A stretch of DNA of 64,000 nucleotides, from positions 1,223,501 through 1,287,500 of the forward strand of contig JAJGOT010000155.1 in NCBI GenBank assembly GCA_022457155.1, written 5' to 3'. Positions 19,372 to 30,909 of this stretch are shown piece by piece. Position numbers and translations under genes: made by a program. This stretch comes from Cladopsammia gracilis. Its lineage: Eukaryota > Cnidaria > Anthozoa > Scleractinia > Dendrophylliidae. Numbering within the stretch: position 1 is the stretch's first letter; every line of letters starts with the position of its first letter. The notes under the pieces are model-generated. The model did no database searches and had not been told where the DNA came from. It saw only the letters and a list, made by a program, of their open reading frames with translations.

Positions 19372-19757
19372 AAGTTCAAGTGGACGAGTTGGCTCAACAA
19401 CCAGAAACTAAGGTGCGCAAGGGAAAGCCAAGCAAGACAGATAAATGTAAAACTCAAAGTAATGGCCAGGTGAGACGCTCTGAGAGAAAACGAAAAGTAC
19501 CTACGAAACTTATGGATGAAACTCTGACAAACAAGGATCTGAGCACACTGCTAAGTGTAGGTGATCAAGTCGATGTTCTTTGGACCAAGAAAGACCTCGT
19601 TGGCACTACTTGGCAACCGGGCTGGTATCGTGGTGAGATACAGAGTTACGATGAAGACAGCGATATTGTGAACATCTGGTATCATAAAGATGAAGAAGTT
19701 TATGACCTAGATGCCAGTAGTGCCCTGGAAGATCAAATAATTCGTTCGGTTTCTTGA
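19372..19757 (+). pseudogene. Tudor-like C-terminal block of the SAP gene
   Basis: A basic linker (RRSERKRKVPTKLMDETL) is followed by VGDQVDVLW, WQPGWYRGEIQSY and DIVNIWYHKDEEVYDLD. This is the barrel pattern of Tudor/agenet-type chromatin-reader domains, and the frame ends at a stop at 19757. It is in a different frame from the preceding block; either an intron or a frameshift lies near 19200-19372. The Tudor-like call comes from the pattern (VGxxVxxxW...GWYxGxI) and is not certain. Confidence 0.5.
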
Positions 19758-20326
19758 AAGAGTCTACAGATATGTGTTTCATGATTTTATTGCATACCAG
19801 TTAATGGGTCTCCCAAACTAGTCATGGAAACTTACTTTTTTATATCTTTTCAGTTTGAAAATAAGCTTCAAAAAAGTATAGAGCGTTTCCGTTTTATAAA
19901 TTTTGATGTAAATTTGTTGATAGTGACATATTTTGGTGGTCCAAGTTAATAAACGTCCACACTTGGAGGCTTTGCGCAAACTTAATTTGATTATGTGAGA
20001 GGTTCATCCAAACTACAGCAGTTTGTAATTTTTCACTCGAGGCAACTGAACTTCATACAATTTTATAACGTAAACGATAAATAGCTGTTGAGAGCATAGT
20101 GTTAAAAGGACGCATTGTTTTCTTTCATTACTTGCTCCTGTCTAGTTTTTCAAAAATAACACTATGGTTCCGTTGACAAGTTAAACCGACAGTGCAAAAG
20201 AAACGTATTTCTAGCGAAGACAACATGTCTGTCTGATGCTGCGTATTTCTAATATAGTACGTCGAATGTGTACAGCAGACGTGATGTCGCATGATTATTC
20301 TATATGCTGCGTATTTCCGAACAATT
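19758..20326. other. No feature seen
   Basis: AT-rich spacer between two convergent genes; contains the presumed 3' ends of both. No further feature recognised. Confidence 0.5.
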
Positions 20327-21659
20327 CTAAGGTGACTTGCACTCTTCGGCCGATGAGTGATAACTTTCGCCCTCTGACAGGTCCCCGACTTCGCAATCAC
20401 TTTCTAATTCTTCAGCATCCAAATGATCATGCTGAAAGTCACTTATTATTTTGCGCCTGGCGTCGATAGATTTTCTCAGGGCATCTTGTGCTTTCCGCAG
20501 TTCTGTTAATTTTACTTCTAAATCTTTCTCCAGGTTGTCTACTTTTTCATGGGCCTTTTTTAGCTGGGAACTATTTGGTGCCTGGAACAGCCCAAAACGT
20601 GCATCTGTCAGTTCATTCTGTGTGCTGTTTAGGGCCGATTCACACTGTGACATAAGCATAAGCATACGCAGACTCAGTAACACGTTGATCATTAGTGCCT
20701 ATTGTTCTGTTTTGTTCGAACAATTGGAACTAATGAATAACACGTTACTGAGTCTGCTTATGCTTATGCTTATGTCACAGTGTGAATCGGCCCTTAGCGA
20801 TCCGTGGGCTTCATCAACTCTGCGAGTGTTTTTCTCAATTGTCTTGGCCGACATTTGCAACTTTCTCATGACAACACCCGAACAGGGTTGGCCAATTTCT
20901 GCATTGATTTCTTCCACTTCCCTTTTAAGATAATTCGATTTCTCTAGGGTCCAGGCAATGTTAATCACTCCCTGGATCTCTCCTGCCTTAAATGATGTTA
21001 GTCTTTTGCTTGAACAGATCTCTTCAGCCTTTTTGTTCCAGAATCTTCTTTATACTTGCGTCATGCCTGTACTTCCCTCCATCTCACTCTCGGTATAAAT
21101 TTTTCACTTTTCTTGCTCTGGGAGCTGAATATGGATGGGGTTTTGTCAGCTTGTGCCGCCAGTTTGAAAATTCCATTATTAAGGGTTGGCGAGTCACACG
21201 CCTTTCTTTTGTTGAGGTTGTGCTGGAATTGATACCATCAGCTTTGTCCTCATTAACCACAGAAATTCTTGCTTGTCCTGCTTCCTTGCTCGAAGTTGGT
21301 TGTTCTGCTGATTTTATTTCCACAGGTTTTAATTCCTCAGACGCTTCTCGAATGAGAAAAATTGATTTCACGCTGTTTGTGTCGTCAAGGGATCTTCCGG
21401 CATCAATAGCGGCTTCTTGTTTAAAGCCCACGGCAACGAGCTTGCCGTTTATCTGCCTTGTAAATTTGTATGGAAAGCAGAGAATGTCAGCTACTTGTTT
21501 GTCCAGGATCTCTGTGCGAAAGCTTGCCAAAGTTCTGTCAGCGTTATCGCACATTACTGAGCAGGTTAAAGCGTCATTTACGTACACCATTATTTCGTCC
21601 ATGATAATTTTCCCTGCGACCAGACTTGAAGCGCAGTGCTTGACAATTTTTTTTGGCAA
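20327..21659 (-). pseudogene. Unrecognised coiled-coil protein gene, MITE-interrupted
   Basis: Minus-strand coding blocks at 21659-21084 (191 codons from an ATG), about 21045-20794 and 20631-20327. The first block has no domain I recognise. The others read as a charged coiled coil (SNYLKREVEEINAEIG; SQLKKAHEKVDNLEKDLEVK) with an acidic Ser-rich tail. A stop at 21084 and a frame change near 21040-21080 separate the first two blocks; a small intron or a mutation would explain them. A 162-bp MITE (20632-20793) sits between the second and third blocks, which are in the same frame across it. Excluding the MITE and one TTA copy leaves the flanking frame continuous. Function unknown. Confidence 0.5.
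20632..20793. mobile_element. Harbinger-like MITE, 162 bp, in coding sequence
   Basis: Perfectly placed inverted termini starting GGGCCGATTCACACTGTGAC, with arms of about 65 bp and a short central loop. A TTA duplication lies at 20629-20631 and 20794-20796. GGGCC-type ends and TTA/TAA targets are typical of PIF/Harbinger (Tourist) elements. The arms differ only slightly, so the copy is young. Element plus duplication adds 165 bp (55 codons) and, read with the host gene, introduces a single TAG. Confidence 0.9.
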
Positions 21660-21702
21660 ATATATATCATCAGCCGGCAGCTCAAACGCAAGGGCGGCTT
21701 GA

Positions 21703-22274
21703 TCAAGGACGATTGATTGACAAGTTTGGAATATTTGAGATAAGATGCATGCATGACTCCGGCAGGAAATATGACAAATGGACGAGACGAAAATACTGTT
21801 AGCGGATAAAAACGGAAAGTAGGTCTATGGACTGCTAATATGCACAACCATTTGCTTGTGTCTGTGTTATTTTTAACGTTCTCGTAGCTCACACAGGCCC
21901 AAAAGAACGTCGCAGTCCTGATCACTCATGCATGACATCTCGCTCTACCCTTCGCTCAGTACCTGAATAATTTCAATCATTCATTCCCTATCTGTTCGTA
22001 AAGCAAAAATATATAACAATTTATCATGTGATTTAAAAATTGTGTATCTATTTATTACAATGCAAAACAGATGTTATTAATACAGAACATTGTTTTTCTC
22101 GCGTAATCTGTGCCAACTGCAAAAATATTGTTTACGTTTATGATTATATATTTGGAGCGACACAAAAACACTGCATAGGTGTGAAAAATTTTCCGGCACT
22201 AATACGATACATGGGAGGGAAACTGAGCGAAATTGTCACAAGTCAATGTGACAACTTTAAGCTCAACACAATGA
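21703..22274. other. No feature seen
   Basis: AT-rich sequence upstream of the minus-strand gene; may contain its promoter. No similarity recognised. Confidence 0.45.
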
Positions 22275-22530
22275 TCATTGAAAAAACACTCATTTATAGT
22301 AAGTAGTCAACTGACGGTCCCTTGCCAACAGAATCAGATCACTAAGAGACAAATCTCCATGTGAGAATATAACTGAACATAACACAAAAATCATTGAATA
22401 ACACTCATTAGTAATCAACAGACAGTCCCTTGCCGACAGAAACAACGTGAGAATAAACTCATTGAAAACACTCATTAGTAATCAACTGACAGTCCCTTGC
22501 TGACAGAATCATTTCACTAAGAGACAAGCC
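22275..22530. repeat. Short tandem repeat, about three units of 75-100 bp
   Basis: Three imperfect copies built around CATTGAAAAACACTCATTAG, GTAATCAACTGACAGTCCCT and TGCCGACAGAATC, with variable loss of the ACTAAGAGACAA segment. Confidence 0.75.
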
Positions 22531-25149
22531 TAATATATTCTTATTTCCAGCAACTTCATGTGGTGACAACATTTGATGGCAAAAAATATCTCACAATTGA
22601 GGGCAAAATATAAGCACAAAACATTTGTGGTCATCGTTCAAATATTAAGCCGAGTAACTTACCCCACGGTACAACGGAACTCTCCCAAACCTCAAAGACT
22701 TACTCAAAAGGAGATAATTTGCGGTCTTCGCTCCAATATTAAGCCCCAGCAGAGCAATTCATCCCACAAAAAGCAAACAAAAAAATGGCAATATATCGCC
22801 CACATATTAGAACAATATATTGTACAAAATGCAACAAACATTTATGGAGGTTGCTCAAAATTGTATGCCGGCGACAACAATGACAACAAACACTGAAGCG
22901 AAAGAGACACCCACATGTGCCAACAAAAAATACACTCCAAGTCCAATACATTATTTTTTTAGTCTCCCCGAGTCTCTAAACTGAATGAGCTCCAAAGGCT
23001 CGTGTACATGTTACTGTCTGCTACAAAAGCTCAGCAATAGTGTTCAAACAGTGAGAGACGATGTTGACGGAGCCGTTGTACTTGAAGGAATGACAATTTA
23101 TTCATATTTTGTTGGTCTTATAATTTGCTTATAATTTATGCAGTGCGAATAGCTTTTCAAGGTTAACACTTACAACAGGGCACCACTCAGTACAATTTGT
23201 GTCCCCATATATGACGCACCTACCTCAAAAGGCTAACACTGCTCACCGCGGGCTCACTTTACCCAGGTTTGCTCAGTCAGCTTTTCACATTTCAAAAGCA
23301 AGATGGTGGAATTGTTGAGGCCATCCTCTAAAAAATCTGGCTTAAAAAGTAACCAGGAATTGCTTAAACAAGTCCAAGGGTAAAATGAGGAAATATTCTC
23401 CCTGTAAAGGCTTAGTTTAAATGGATTTTCACTGTGAATTTGAAGTACACTGGACGATTGAAGCAAGATCTGGACGAATACAAGATTGCTTACTCTGTTT
23501 CTTCTTGTTTTAGTGTTTTATTGTTTCGTGAGCTTTCCACGAGTCGCTTTGATTGTTTTTCTTGTTTGGTTTCACTACATGAATCTGTATTCTTTTCTTC
23601 TACATTGTAGATCAAACAAAATATCAATTATACGATTTGCATAGTCCAGTCGTTGTACAGCCATTTTCCTTGGACCATTTGATTCATTTTCTTATGACGC
23701 TCACCAGTTTGTCTGGGGATTGAAGAAGTCATGGCCACGAAGAAGCAACGAAGGAATGCGAAAGGAACATTCACCAGACATGGAAAGGCATTGGTTCTTA
23801 AAATAGAAGGTGAAAGAACCTCAGAAGAGGTAAAAGAAGCTTTTGATAAACTTGAAAATGCATTAAACGGATTTAGTCGCGAAGCATGACAGTCTTATAC
23901 AGCTAATAGAACAGGATGCGGAGTTTGAAACCGAAGAGCAATGGTGAGACCAGGTTTAAGATGATTTTTTGAAGTTTGAGGCTAGGGCAAAAGACAACAT
24001 GTGATCCTCCACAGGATTTCATGTACTGAGGTGATGAAACGCGCACGGCACGTTCGCACGCTAATCGCGTCAAGAGTTCTGGCATGCGCATATTTAAAAA
24101 GAAAAACAAAAGTTACTGTGTTCTGTGTTAGTCACTATTGTTATTACCTGCTTAACACACCAAAGCTTTGTTTTCTTTCCTTGAAACAGTAAAGCTCTGA
24201 CATGGTACACTGCTTTGGCTTCCCCGGCATGCTAAATAATTTTTCTCGCAGTTATAACATGATAATCGCTGGCAGCCGATATGACAGAAGTGAAATTTTC
24301 TAACAAAAACTACAGTCAACCAGTGAGCATAATGAAGATCAGTGGTCTGATTAAAACATACATTTGTACTCTGGAAGTCTTCAGAATCTTAGGCTGTAAT
24401 TCTTTAGAACTGTGTTGTTTGAGAGTTCGACAGTTGAGTCAGACATGTTCATTTTTACGCAACCAGAATTGTAGCCGTTTGTTTTAGCCCCCAACACCCG
24501 TGCGCACGGGATTTTTGCACTCTCCTCAGGTTTCACTCACCATGAGAAACGAAAACCAAGACTGCGAACAGGAACTCAAACAAAATTATTGAGACTGTTA
24601 TTATCCGCTATTTTAACTTGCTCGCTCTTCTTGTTCAAGCCCCGTTGGCCAAAGTCAAAATCGCAAGGGTGGATTATGTTAACCCGCTGGAGGAATCAAG
24701 CCTAGTAGACTAGTACATTTAACACAGCACTTCCATCCTTAAGTCTACTACGCAGCCGTTATTTGGGTTGTCACGCAACAGTCCTGCCGGAGGCGCGTTG
24801 CGTGACGACACAAATAACGGCTAGCGTGGCAAACTTTGCTTCCTTTGTCTTAAACAGAGTTTAAGCCACAACAGTTTATTTGTGGCAGTTATGTTTGATT
24901 CCATGGTGATGTGTTAGGTACATATTGTCCCTTTGTTTGAAACAATCTTAAACAGCTTGATCTTTGAGATTTTAGATTTATAACTAAACATGGTGTGTGA
25001 TGAAGACTTTAAGATCTTTACCAGCATCCGTCTTGCCGTATCTTCAACAACCAACACCAGTTCGCACTCTCCATCGAGTTTCCACACTTCCAGCAGTTCT
25101 CCAGTCACCAGCAGCCAATGTCTCAGTGCCATGACCACCTCTAAGATCA
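22531..25149. other. Long AT-rich stretch without recognised genes
   Basis: Both strands were scanned. The ORFs are short, lack recognisable domains and look like chance frames. No LTR, TIR pair or RNA gene was recognised. Confidence 0.45.
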
Positions 25150-25488
25150 ATTGACACAAACTTGCAGCTATCTTCTTTCAGTGGCTTGACGGAAGTGCAA
25201 CGTTTGAATGTCAAGGGGATTGTTAGCCATGGCAGTCAGATGACCACCTGTGCTGTTGCCTGTGTTGACGTTCTCTTTAGCAAGGAGAAGCTTGCCAATG
25301 GGAACATGGGAGTGAAGGGGTTCCAGCAATTAAACACCAGCAAAGCATGCTTAATGTCCATCCTCCGATGGAAGTTTGACTCCCCCAAATTTGCAGAACA
25401 GCGGGATCAAGTGAAAGAGAAAATTAACACTAAGTGCCGCGGAAAAAGAAGAACTCTTGTGCAAAGGTTAGAGAAGTCTTGTAACTAA
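25150..25488 (+). pseudogene. BEN-domain exon or relic
   Basis: The frame reads LSGLTEVQRLNVKG-like sequence, then VACVDVLFSKEKLANGNM, QQLNTSKACLMSILRWKF and a basic tail. The LFSxxxLANxN core followed by a helix with a hydrophobic-Lys/Arg pattern is the signature of the BEN domain, a DNA- and chromatin-binding fold frequent in animal and transposon-linked proteins. About 108 codons are open with no clear start context. It may be the last exon of a gene whose upstream exons I cannot identify, or a detached copy. Stop at 25488. Confidence 0.55.
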
Positions 25489-28250
25489 TCATATAATTGA
25501 TTATCTAAAGACGCTTTTCTCAGTGTCTAGAGGGAAGAGTTGTAAGTTAAATTCTGACAATAGCCCCCATGCGTGTTTTCATCACACCTGCAAATTTCAC
25601 CACCAAGCCTCATGTTGACACTGTAAGCTCATCAGGTTTTACAACAATGAATTCCTAATTATAGCGGAGCACTTGCCAGGCCGAAGGCCTGGCTGCGCAG
25701 CTCCATACTCATAGAACCTACGCCGTGATTTTTCATGGTCATGGCTAGCGGAATGTTTCGCGGGCGCGTGTCCGTCCGTCCGCCCGCCGGCCGCCCGCCG
25801 TGTTGGAACATCCGGGATCTTGAAAGCAAGGCTTTGTTTTTCGCGCGGCCACACAGCCGTGAGCTCGGTAAACACTTTAGTTGTTTTCTTGTGCCTAGCG
25901 GAGAATTAAACTCGTTATTTTCCTGCATTTTTTCGCGGTTTGCTACTCAAGACAGGGATACTAATTAAGGTATACTCAGAAGCCGCTTTAGTGGAAAAAG
26001 ACGAGCTTTCAGGGATAAAATCTTGCTTCGAGGAACTTCATGTATTACATTTTTATCAATGCGGGAGATGATTTCAGAACCAGAAGCGGAGATTTGAATT
26101 TCCAAGCAAGCCAGGAACTTCAAGGTAAAACAGATTACAGTTTTCGATGAGAATTTATGTTGATATCAATCTGTGAGTGACTTTTTATTAGTGTTATTGT
26201 TAGTTTTGGCGAATTGATTTTAAAACGTGCCTTTCTCTTGAATTTCATCAAAGAAAGCTTGAACTCGATGAGCTATAATTACATGGTACGCGTTTTGCTT
26301 TTAAACGTAAACTAATGGAGATTTGAATAAATTTTTTCGAAAGAAGATTGTGTTGTCCATTTTTATGTGTTTGTTCATTCATTAGATAGATTGAAAAGCG
26401 ATTTTATGTAAACAAAACAAGACTTGATTTTATAGTACAGTTCTATCTTCACTCGCATCGCCTTATGCAAATATGTGTATTTTTGCAATTTTTGATTTTC
26501 AAATCAGTTTCTCCGGCAATTTTTGACAAACATAAACTTTATTTTTATTCGGAAACTAGTGGTACTATTTATTCTAGACAGAGAAAAGTTGTTTTGTACG
26601 GTCTATAAAAATGTACTGTGCAGACGGTCGCGTAATACTGTTTTTGAGAATTGCTAAAATTGAAAATAGCCCCTTCGTCAATCTTAATTCTTGTGCTTCC
26701 AACCTTTCACCTTAGTTAAGTTTCACCTTAGTTAAGCTTGTTCGAAGTGCGACGCTGTTAGGCTTGGGCTATCTATACTACTATTAAATCATTGAAAAGA
26801 TGTGAAAATGCATTGTTATAAACTTTGCTTCCAACAGACATGCACAATTAATATTGGCACAAATTTATTGGAACTGATAGGTTCAATGCAAAATATGCTC
26901 ACTATTGATTTCCACAACCAATAACATCTCGACACCAATGGTGGTCACTGCCAGTGTTCATGCACTTTTTTAACAAGAAACAACACTACACTCATGCTAA
27001 CAATAAATATACAGATCAGCCTCTGTATTGTTATGTTGTCCCACTTTCATTTTCATTTAGATTACTTTTCCCTGCCTTGAATAGCGTTTCTTTGCTAATT
27101 TGCGGGGCAATTGTATTTAGGTTTCATATGTCGTTGTTGTATGTGCAAATAGCATCAAAATGACAAAACAGATCAATCAGTTTTCTTTTTTAAACATTCT
27201 ACAGGATTTCTCAAAATAACTGCATATTTCTCGATACAGCAAGTGGAACGCAAGTATTTTCTTTATACAAATTTCCTCCTAATTTATTACTTTATGAACA
27301 AAGAATTTATGACATTATTCTGCTAAACAACACTATTAAATTCGTTTTCAATAATCTTGTGGAATATTGTTGGAGAAAAACAAACAATATCATGTACATG
27401 TCATAGTTCAAAATGAAATTCGGGTTAAAATGGTTTTAACATAGTTTGATTCTTAAGTTTGTTTTGTCTCATAATTGTAATTATTAATTTTTTAATAAAT
27501 ATTATGAATAATTATGACTAGTGGACAAATACAAATCAGGGCTTTGAGACTTATTACAAAACTGTCCAAGATTTCGGGATTAGACCAAAATTTTCGAAGA
27601 CCCACAATTTTCTAAAAACCATTTGCCACCTGTAAAAGCAGACAACAATAACAGATCAAAAACTTACACTAAAACATTTATTTCTTTTAGAAAACACTGA
27701 ACAACTGTTGCCACCATGGAGTAAGTTTAGTAAAACTGTAAAAGTGTACTATTACATTTTCAGTACATTTTGGAGCTTTTGTTTGGACGATTTTAAAAAA
27801 TCTGTGAGCAAAGCTCTCAAAGATACTTTTAATACCTTTTTCCATGTCAATATTTCCAGCAAACATTTCAATTTCAAAACAGACATTAGTGTTATGGGTT
27901 AAACTGCCTTGAACAGAAATCACTCAGATATTGAGTATACATTTAAAAGAAGCAAATTGTACATAACTCTAAGAATATTTATGCAAAACATTAGACTTAT
28001 TACTGACTTCACTTCACATTTGCAAAAGGATATTAACACCAACCTTATTATTAAAAGTATGACAATACAACAGCAAAATAAATTGTTGGCTGTTTCTGCT
28101 AGAGCATAAACTGGAGTTAATGTTTAGCTTAATTGACCCTTGGACATCACCAGATTAGCCAGTGTGTTAAACCGATCACCCGGAAAAACACTTTGTACCT
28201 AGCACGCGCCTTTTTTCCCACCCCCTATTCTTAGCAGCCAATCATTTCAA
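25489..28250. other. Intergenic, with one GC-rich pocket
   Basis: At 25755-25800 there is a sharp GC-rich pocket built of CCGTCCG/CCGCCCGCCGG units in an otherwise AT-rich region. It may be a decayed promoter or the end of an unidentified repeat. The rest is AT-rich. Two overlapping opposite-strand ORFs at about 27690-27920 show no similarity. No other feature recognised. Confidence 0.45.
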
Positions 28251-28324
28251 TCGCCGGCATGTGCGGACAATTCGCCAGCCAATCAGCTTATGCTTAACTA
28301 TCTTGTTTATGCCTAGTACATTTC

Positions 28325-29125
28325 TTGCGGCAAGCCTTCACATTCAGCCAAGTCTCGCTGTTAAAGTCAATAGTGTTTTTTCCAGTGCTTTTCCTCCCTT
28401 TTCTTCGTTTTCTATCGGTCGTCGAAACGGTGAGCGATTACAACACACTGACAACAGAAGTCCTGCGGCTGCTTTGCCAGCAACAAAGCCTGCCGATCAC
28501 GGGCCAACGAAACCAACTGATCACTCGCCTCAAGGGCCAGCCGCGAGCAGCTCCGAAGAGATCAGCTAACCCTGCATCTCCAACGCGAGCTACAAGATCC
28601 AAACGGCGCAAATCTACCGCTCCTTCATCGACAATCACTACAAACCCTACCGTGGTCGTCCCGGATGCCGATCCTACCCACGACGACGATCAAACAGCAC
28701 CTGATCTTCCGCCTACTAACTTGAACGTGGAACAAATCACGGCGATAGTCTCTGCCGTCGTCGAGAACAAAATGGCTTCACTCTCCGCGGTCTCCCAGCC
28801 ACCACCAGCAGTTCCGCAACCTGGTATCAACCTTGGAGATCCAAACTCGGTGCAACAGCTTCTTTCTCCGCAATCTGGCACTCCACAGCCCAGCAACATC
28901 GCCGCTCACGTCGATGATAAAACGCGAAAATCCGTAACCCAAGGTGAGTACGTCGATTTTGCATCGCTGCTACACGAGAATTCAACTACCGCTAGCAATG
29001 TAAACGATCTACTTGCATTAACTGTAAACAGGGAGTCCCTACCCATATCCTTTCCAGGCCAGAAAAGATCTAGGAAGGTTGTCATCAATTCCTTTGATTG
29101 GTGGTTGGCGCTTTCTCCATGTTTG
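28325..29125 (+). pseudogene. DIRS-1 gag-like ORF, N-terminal part
   Basis: About 267 codons up to the Gypsy insertion. Near the start a SAP-like segment (EVLRLLCQQQSLPITGQRNQ) is followed by a basic region (RATRSKRRK), then an acidic/Pro-rich linker and a C-terminal gag-like part (GEYVDFASLLHENS; INSFDWWLALSP). The Gypsy insertion falls directly after it. The downstream gag continuation at 36151-36600 is in a frame offset by one base, so an older frameshift lies close to the junction (29090-29120). The true start is unclear; an ATG at 28325 begins a hydrophobic stretch that is probably not translated in the functional protein. Confidence 0.65.
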
Positions 29126-29311
29126 TGTAGGGCCTATAAAGTTAGGTAGGACGCGGAGGAACACTGTGGCCACCCCCCTCAGGAACAAAATTGTAAGCGA
29201 AAGGAATTATGGGAAAATAAACGCACGAGGTTCTTGTTGTCCGCCATTTTGAAGTGTGTTTACTGTTGTTTGTGGCGAAGGATCGACGCTCTCGTCCCGC
29301 GGCGTGCAACA
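29126..29311 (+). repeat. Gypsy 5' LTR
   Basis: 186 bp, identical to the 3' LTR. Contains CCTATAAAG (a possible TATA box) near its start and AAAATAAACG as a possible polyadenylation signal. Confidence 0.95.
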
Positions 29312-29313
29312 TT

Positions 29314-29331
29314 TGGGGGCCTGTCCGGGAG
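29314..29331 (+). promoter_or_regulatory. Gypsy primer-binding site, tRNA-Pro-like
   Basis: TGGGGGCCTGTCCGGGAG, two bases after the LTR end. It closely resembles the tRNA-Pro-type site of murine leukaemia virus-like elements. Confidence 0.75.
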
Positions 29332-29448
29332 GATTGAAAGGAGAAGCAAAGCATTAAGCTATCGGCGAGGATGAGAGCGAGGAGGCAAAGAAAATAGTCC
29401 TCGAAACGGATGAAATAACGCACACGCTCGCGAAGGATTCAGCACACG

Positions 29449-30879
29449 ATGGAGATCGAAGACCTCCAATTGCAGATTCAGAGTCATCTCTGCCAGCTAA
29501 AGGTTGAGGATCTGGGAGAGATTGCGAAGAATCTAGGTAGCAGCGACAGTGACATTAAGGATAAAAACAGGAAGGGACTAGCCAGGTGGATCGAAGAACA
29601 TCTCGAAGCCAAATTGAAAGGCACCGTGGAGGAGAAAATCGATTATTTGGAAGATTTCAAGGCAGGGATAATGAATTACACGCCTCATTGTCCTCCGCTC
29701 GAAGCTGTGAGTAAGAAAACAAAGCCCGAAGCCTCTCAATCGGAACTAGAAAAGGTCAAGCTGGAGTACGAGGTGATAAAACAGAAATTTGAGGCATTGA
29801 CAGCTACGAAGGAAGTTGAAAGCAAGGAGGATGTGAAGGCTAAGGGTGAGTCAAAACCATTGTTCTTTCAACCGAGTGACTTCAAACGAGAACTAAAGAT
29901 TATTGGCCAAATCGGGGAGCCGGGGCAGAAAGACAAATTGAGTTTTGTAAGCTTAGTGAGACAAATTGAGGGTGCACTGCAGAAAGGCTACAAATCCCAA
30001 GAGGTAGTCGATGCGGTAGTTAGGGCTATCAATCCGGGGATGAGATTACGAAGTTACCTAGAAGGCGTAAGTGACTTGACACTCCCACGATTAAGGCGAA
30101 TTCTGAGGTCTCACTATCAGGAAAAGAGTGCAACCGACCTGTACAGACAGCTGTCCACTTTAGTACAGGAGCCACAGGAAAATCCTCAAAGCTTTTTAAT
30201 TAGGGCTCTTGACACAAGACAGAAAATTCTGTTTGCCTCTCAAGAGGTTGATGCTCAGTTGAAATATGATCCAAAGCTAGTGCAGGGTATGTTTCTACAT
30301 GCAGTAGACACTGGTCTTCAAGATGAGGCCATTCGAACCAGGTTGAGACCAATCTTGGAAAGACCTGACGTCCAGGATGAGGATCTAATTCAACAAATGA
30401 ATGTAGTCGTGTCGGAGGAAACTGAAAGAAAATCCAAATTGTGCTCTACCCCTCGCCAAAAGAATCCAAGGGTGAATGAAGTGCATGCATTACAGGGAGA
30501 AGGAGGGCCAACCCAACCAGGGATAACTGCTAAAAAGATTAACTCTCCAGGGAAAGATAGTTCCAGAGAAGAGCAGTTCATGGCGGCACTACAAGTGGTC
30601 CGTTCAGAACTCGCCACATTGAAAGAATCTGTTGAGAGAGATCGAAGCAATGAGGAACGATTCAACAGTACGCCACCAGTAAATCAGAATCAACAGTGGT
30701 ATCAGGGCCCAAGGGGCTGTATCAGCTGCCAAAAGGAAGGAAGGGGAGAGCTGTGTGACCATTGTCACATTTGTGGTAGTAGTGACCATTGGGCTCGTGG
30801 GTGTCGGAAACGGAATACCAGCTATGAGAAAGCGGGGTCGGGAAACAGGCGGGGGCTACCACCGAGGGACAGGAAGTAG
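29449..30879 (+). CDS. Gypsy gag (476 aa)
   Basis: Starts at an ATG 120 bp after the LTR and ends at TAG 30877-30879. The N-terminal half is charged and helical ([38 protein letters not shown]). The middle (about residues 140-320) has the helical capsid-like pattern of Gypsy gag, including [20 protein letters not shown]. The C-terminus carries a CCHC zinc knuckle, [14 protein letters not shown] (30763-30804), preceded by two further Cys pairs (CISC, LCDHC). It would form the particle and bind the RNA. The last 52 bases overlap the pol frame, and the frameshift signal sits in that overlap. A fraction of ribosomes would make gag-pol. Confidence 0.9.
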   Translation: MEIEDLQLQIQSHLCQLKVEDLGEIAKNLGSSDSDIKDKNRKGLARWIEEHLEAKLKGTVEEKIDYLEDFKAGIMNYTPHCPPLEAVSKKTKPEASQSELEKVKLEYEVIKQKFEALTATKEVESKEDVKAKGESKPLFFQPSDFKRELKIIGQIGEPGQKDKLSFVSLVRQIEGALQKGYKSQEVVDAVVRAINPGMRLRSYLEGVSDLTLPRLRRILRSHYQEKSATDLYRQLSTLVQEPQENPQSFLIRALDTRQKILFASQEVDAQLKYDPKLVQGMFLHAVDTGLQDEAIRTRLRPILERPDVQDEDLIQQMNVVVSEETERKSKLCSTPRQKNPRVNEVHALQGEGGPTQPGITAKKINSPGKDSSREEQFMAALQVVRSELATLKESVERDRSNEERFNSTPPVNQNQQWYQGPRGCISCQKEGRGELCDHCHICGSSDHWARGCRKRNTSYEKAGSGNRRGLPPRDRK

Positions 30880-30909
30880 CCCCGCCCCAGGATAGTTTTG
30901 TCAAGTCCC
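30840..30909 (+). promoter_or_regulatory. -1 frameshift signal: G GGA AAC plus stem/pseudoknot
   Basis: The heptamer GGGAAAC at 30840-30846 is in the correct X XXY YYZ register for gag (TCG GGA AAC). It lies inside the window where the -1 frame is open (30828-30879). Downstream, 30848-30859 pairs with 30876-30886 (GGC-G-GGGGCTAC with GTAGCCCCGCC, 11 bp with one bulged G). The strongest part starts 5 nt after the heptamer. The 16-nt loop contains GGGAC (30866-30870), which can pair with GTCCC at 30905-30909 to make an H-type pseudoknot. The gag stop codon lies in the 3' arm of the stem. All elements of a classical retroviral signal are present. Confidence 0.85.

Noticed and set aside
20451..21702. 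Long plus-strand ORFs (160 and 236 aa)
   Set aside because: Ser/Leu/Cys-rich antisense shadows of the minus-strand coiled-coil gene and the MITE.
25755..25800. CpG island promoter
   Set aside because: The GC-rich pocket is under 60 bp and built of simple CCG/TCCG units, too short for an island.
26954..28109. Several 60-80 codon ORFs
   Set aside because: AT-rich chance frames with no domain, splice or start context support.
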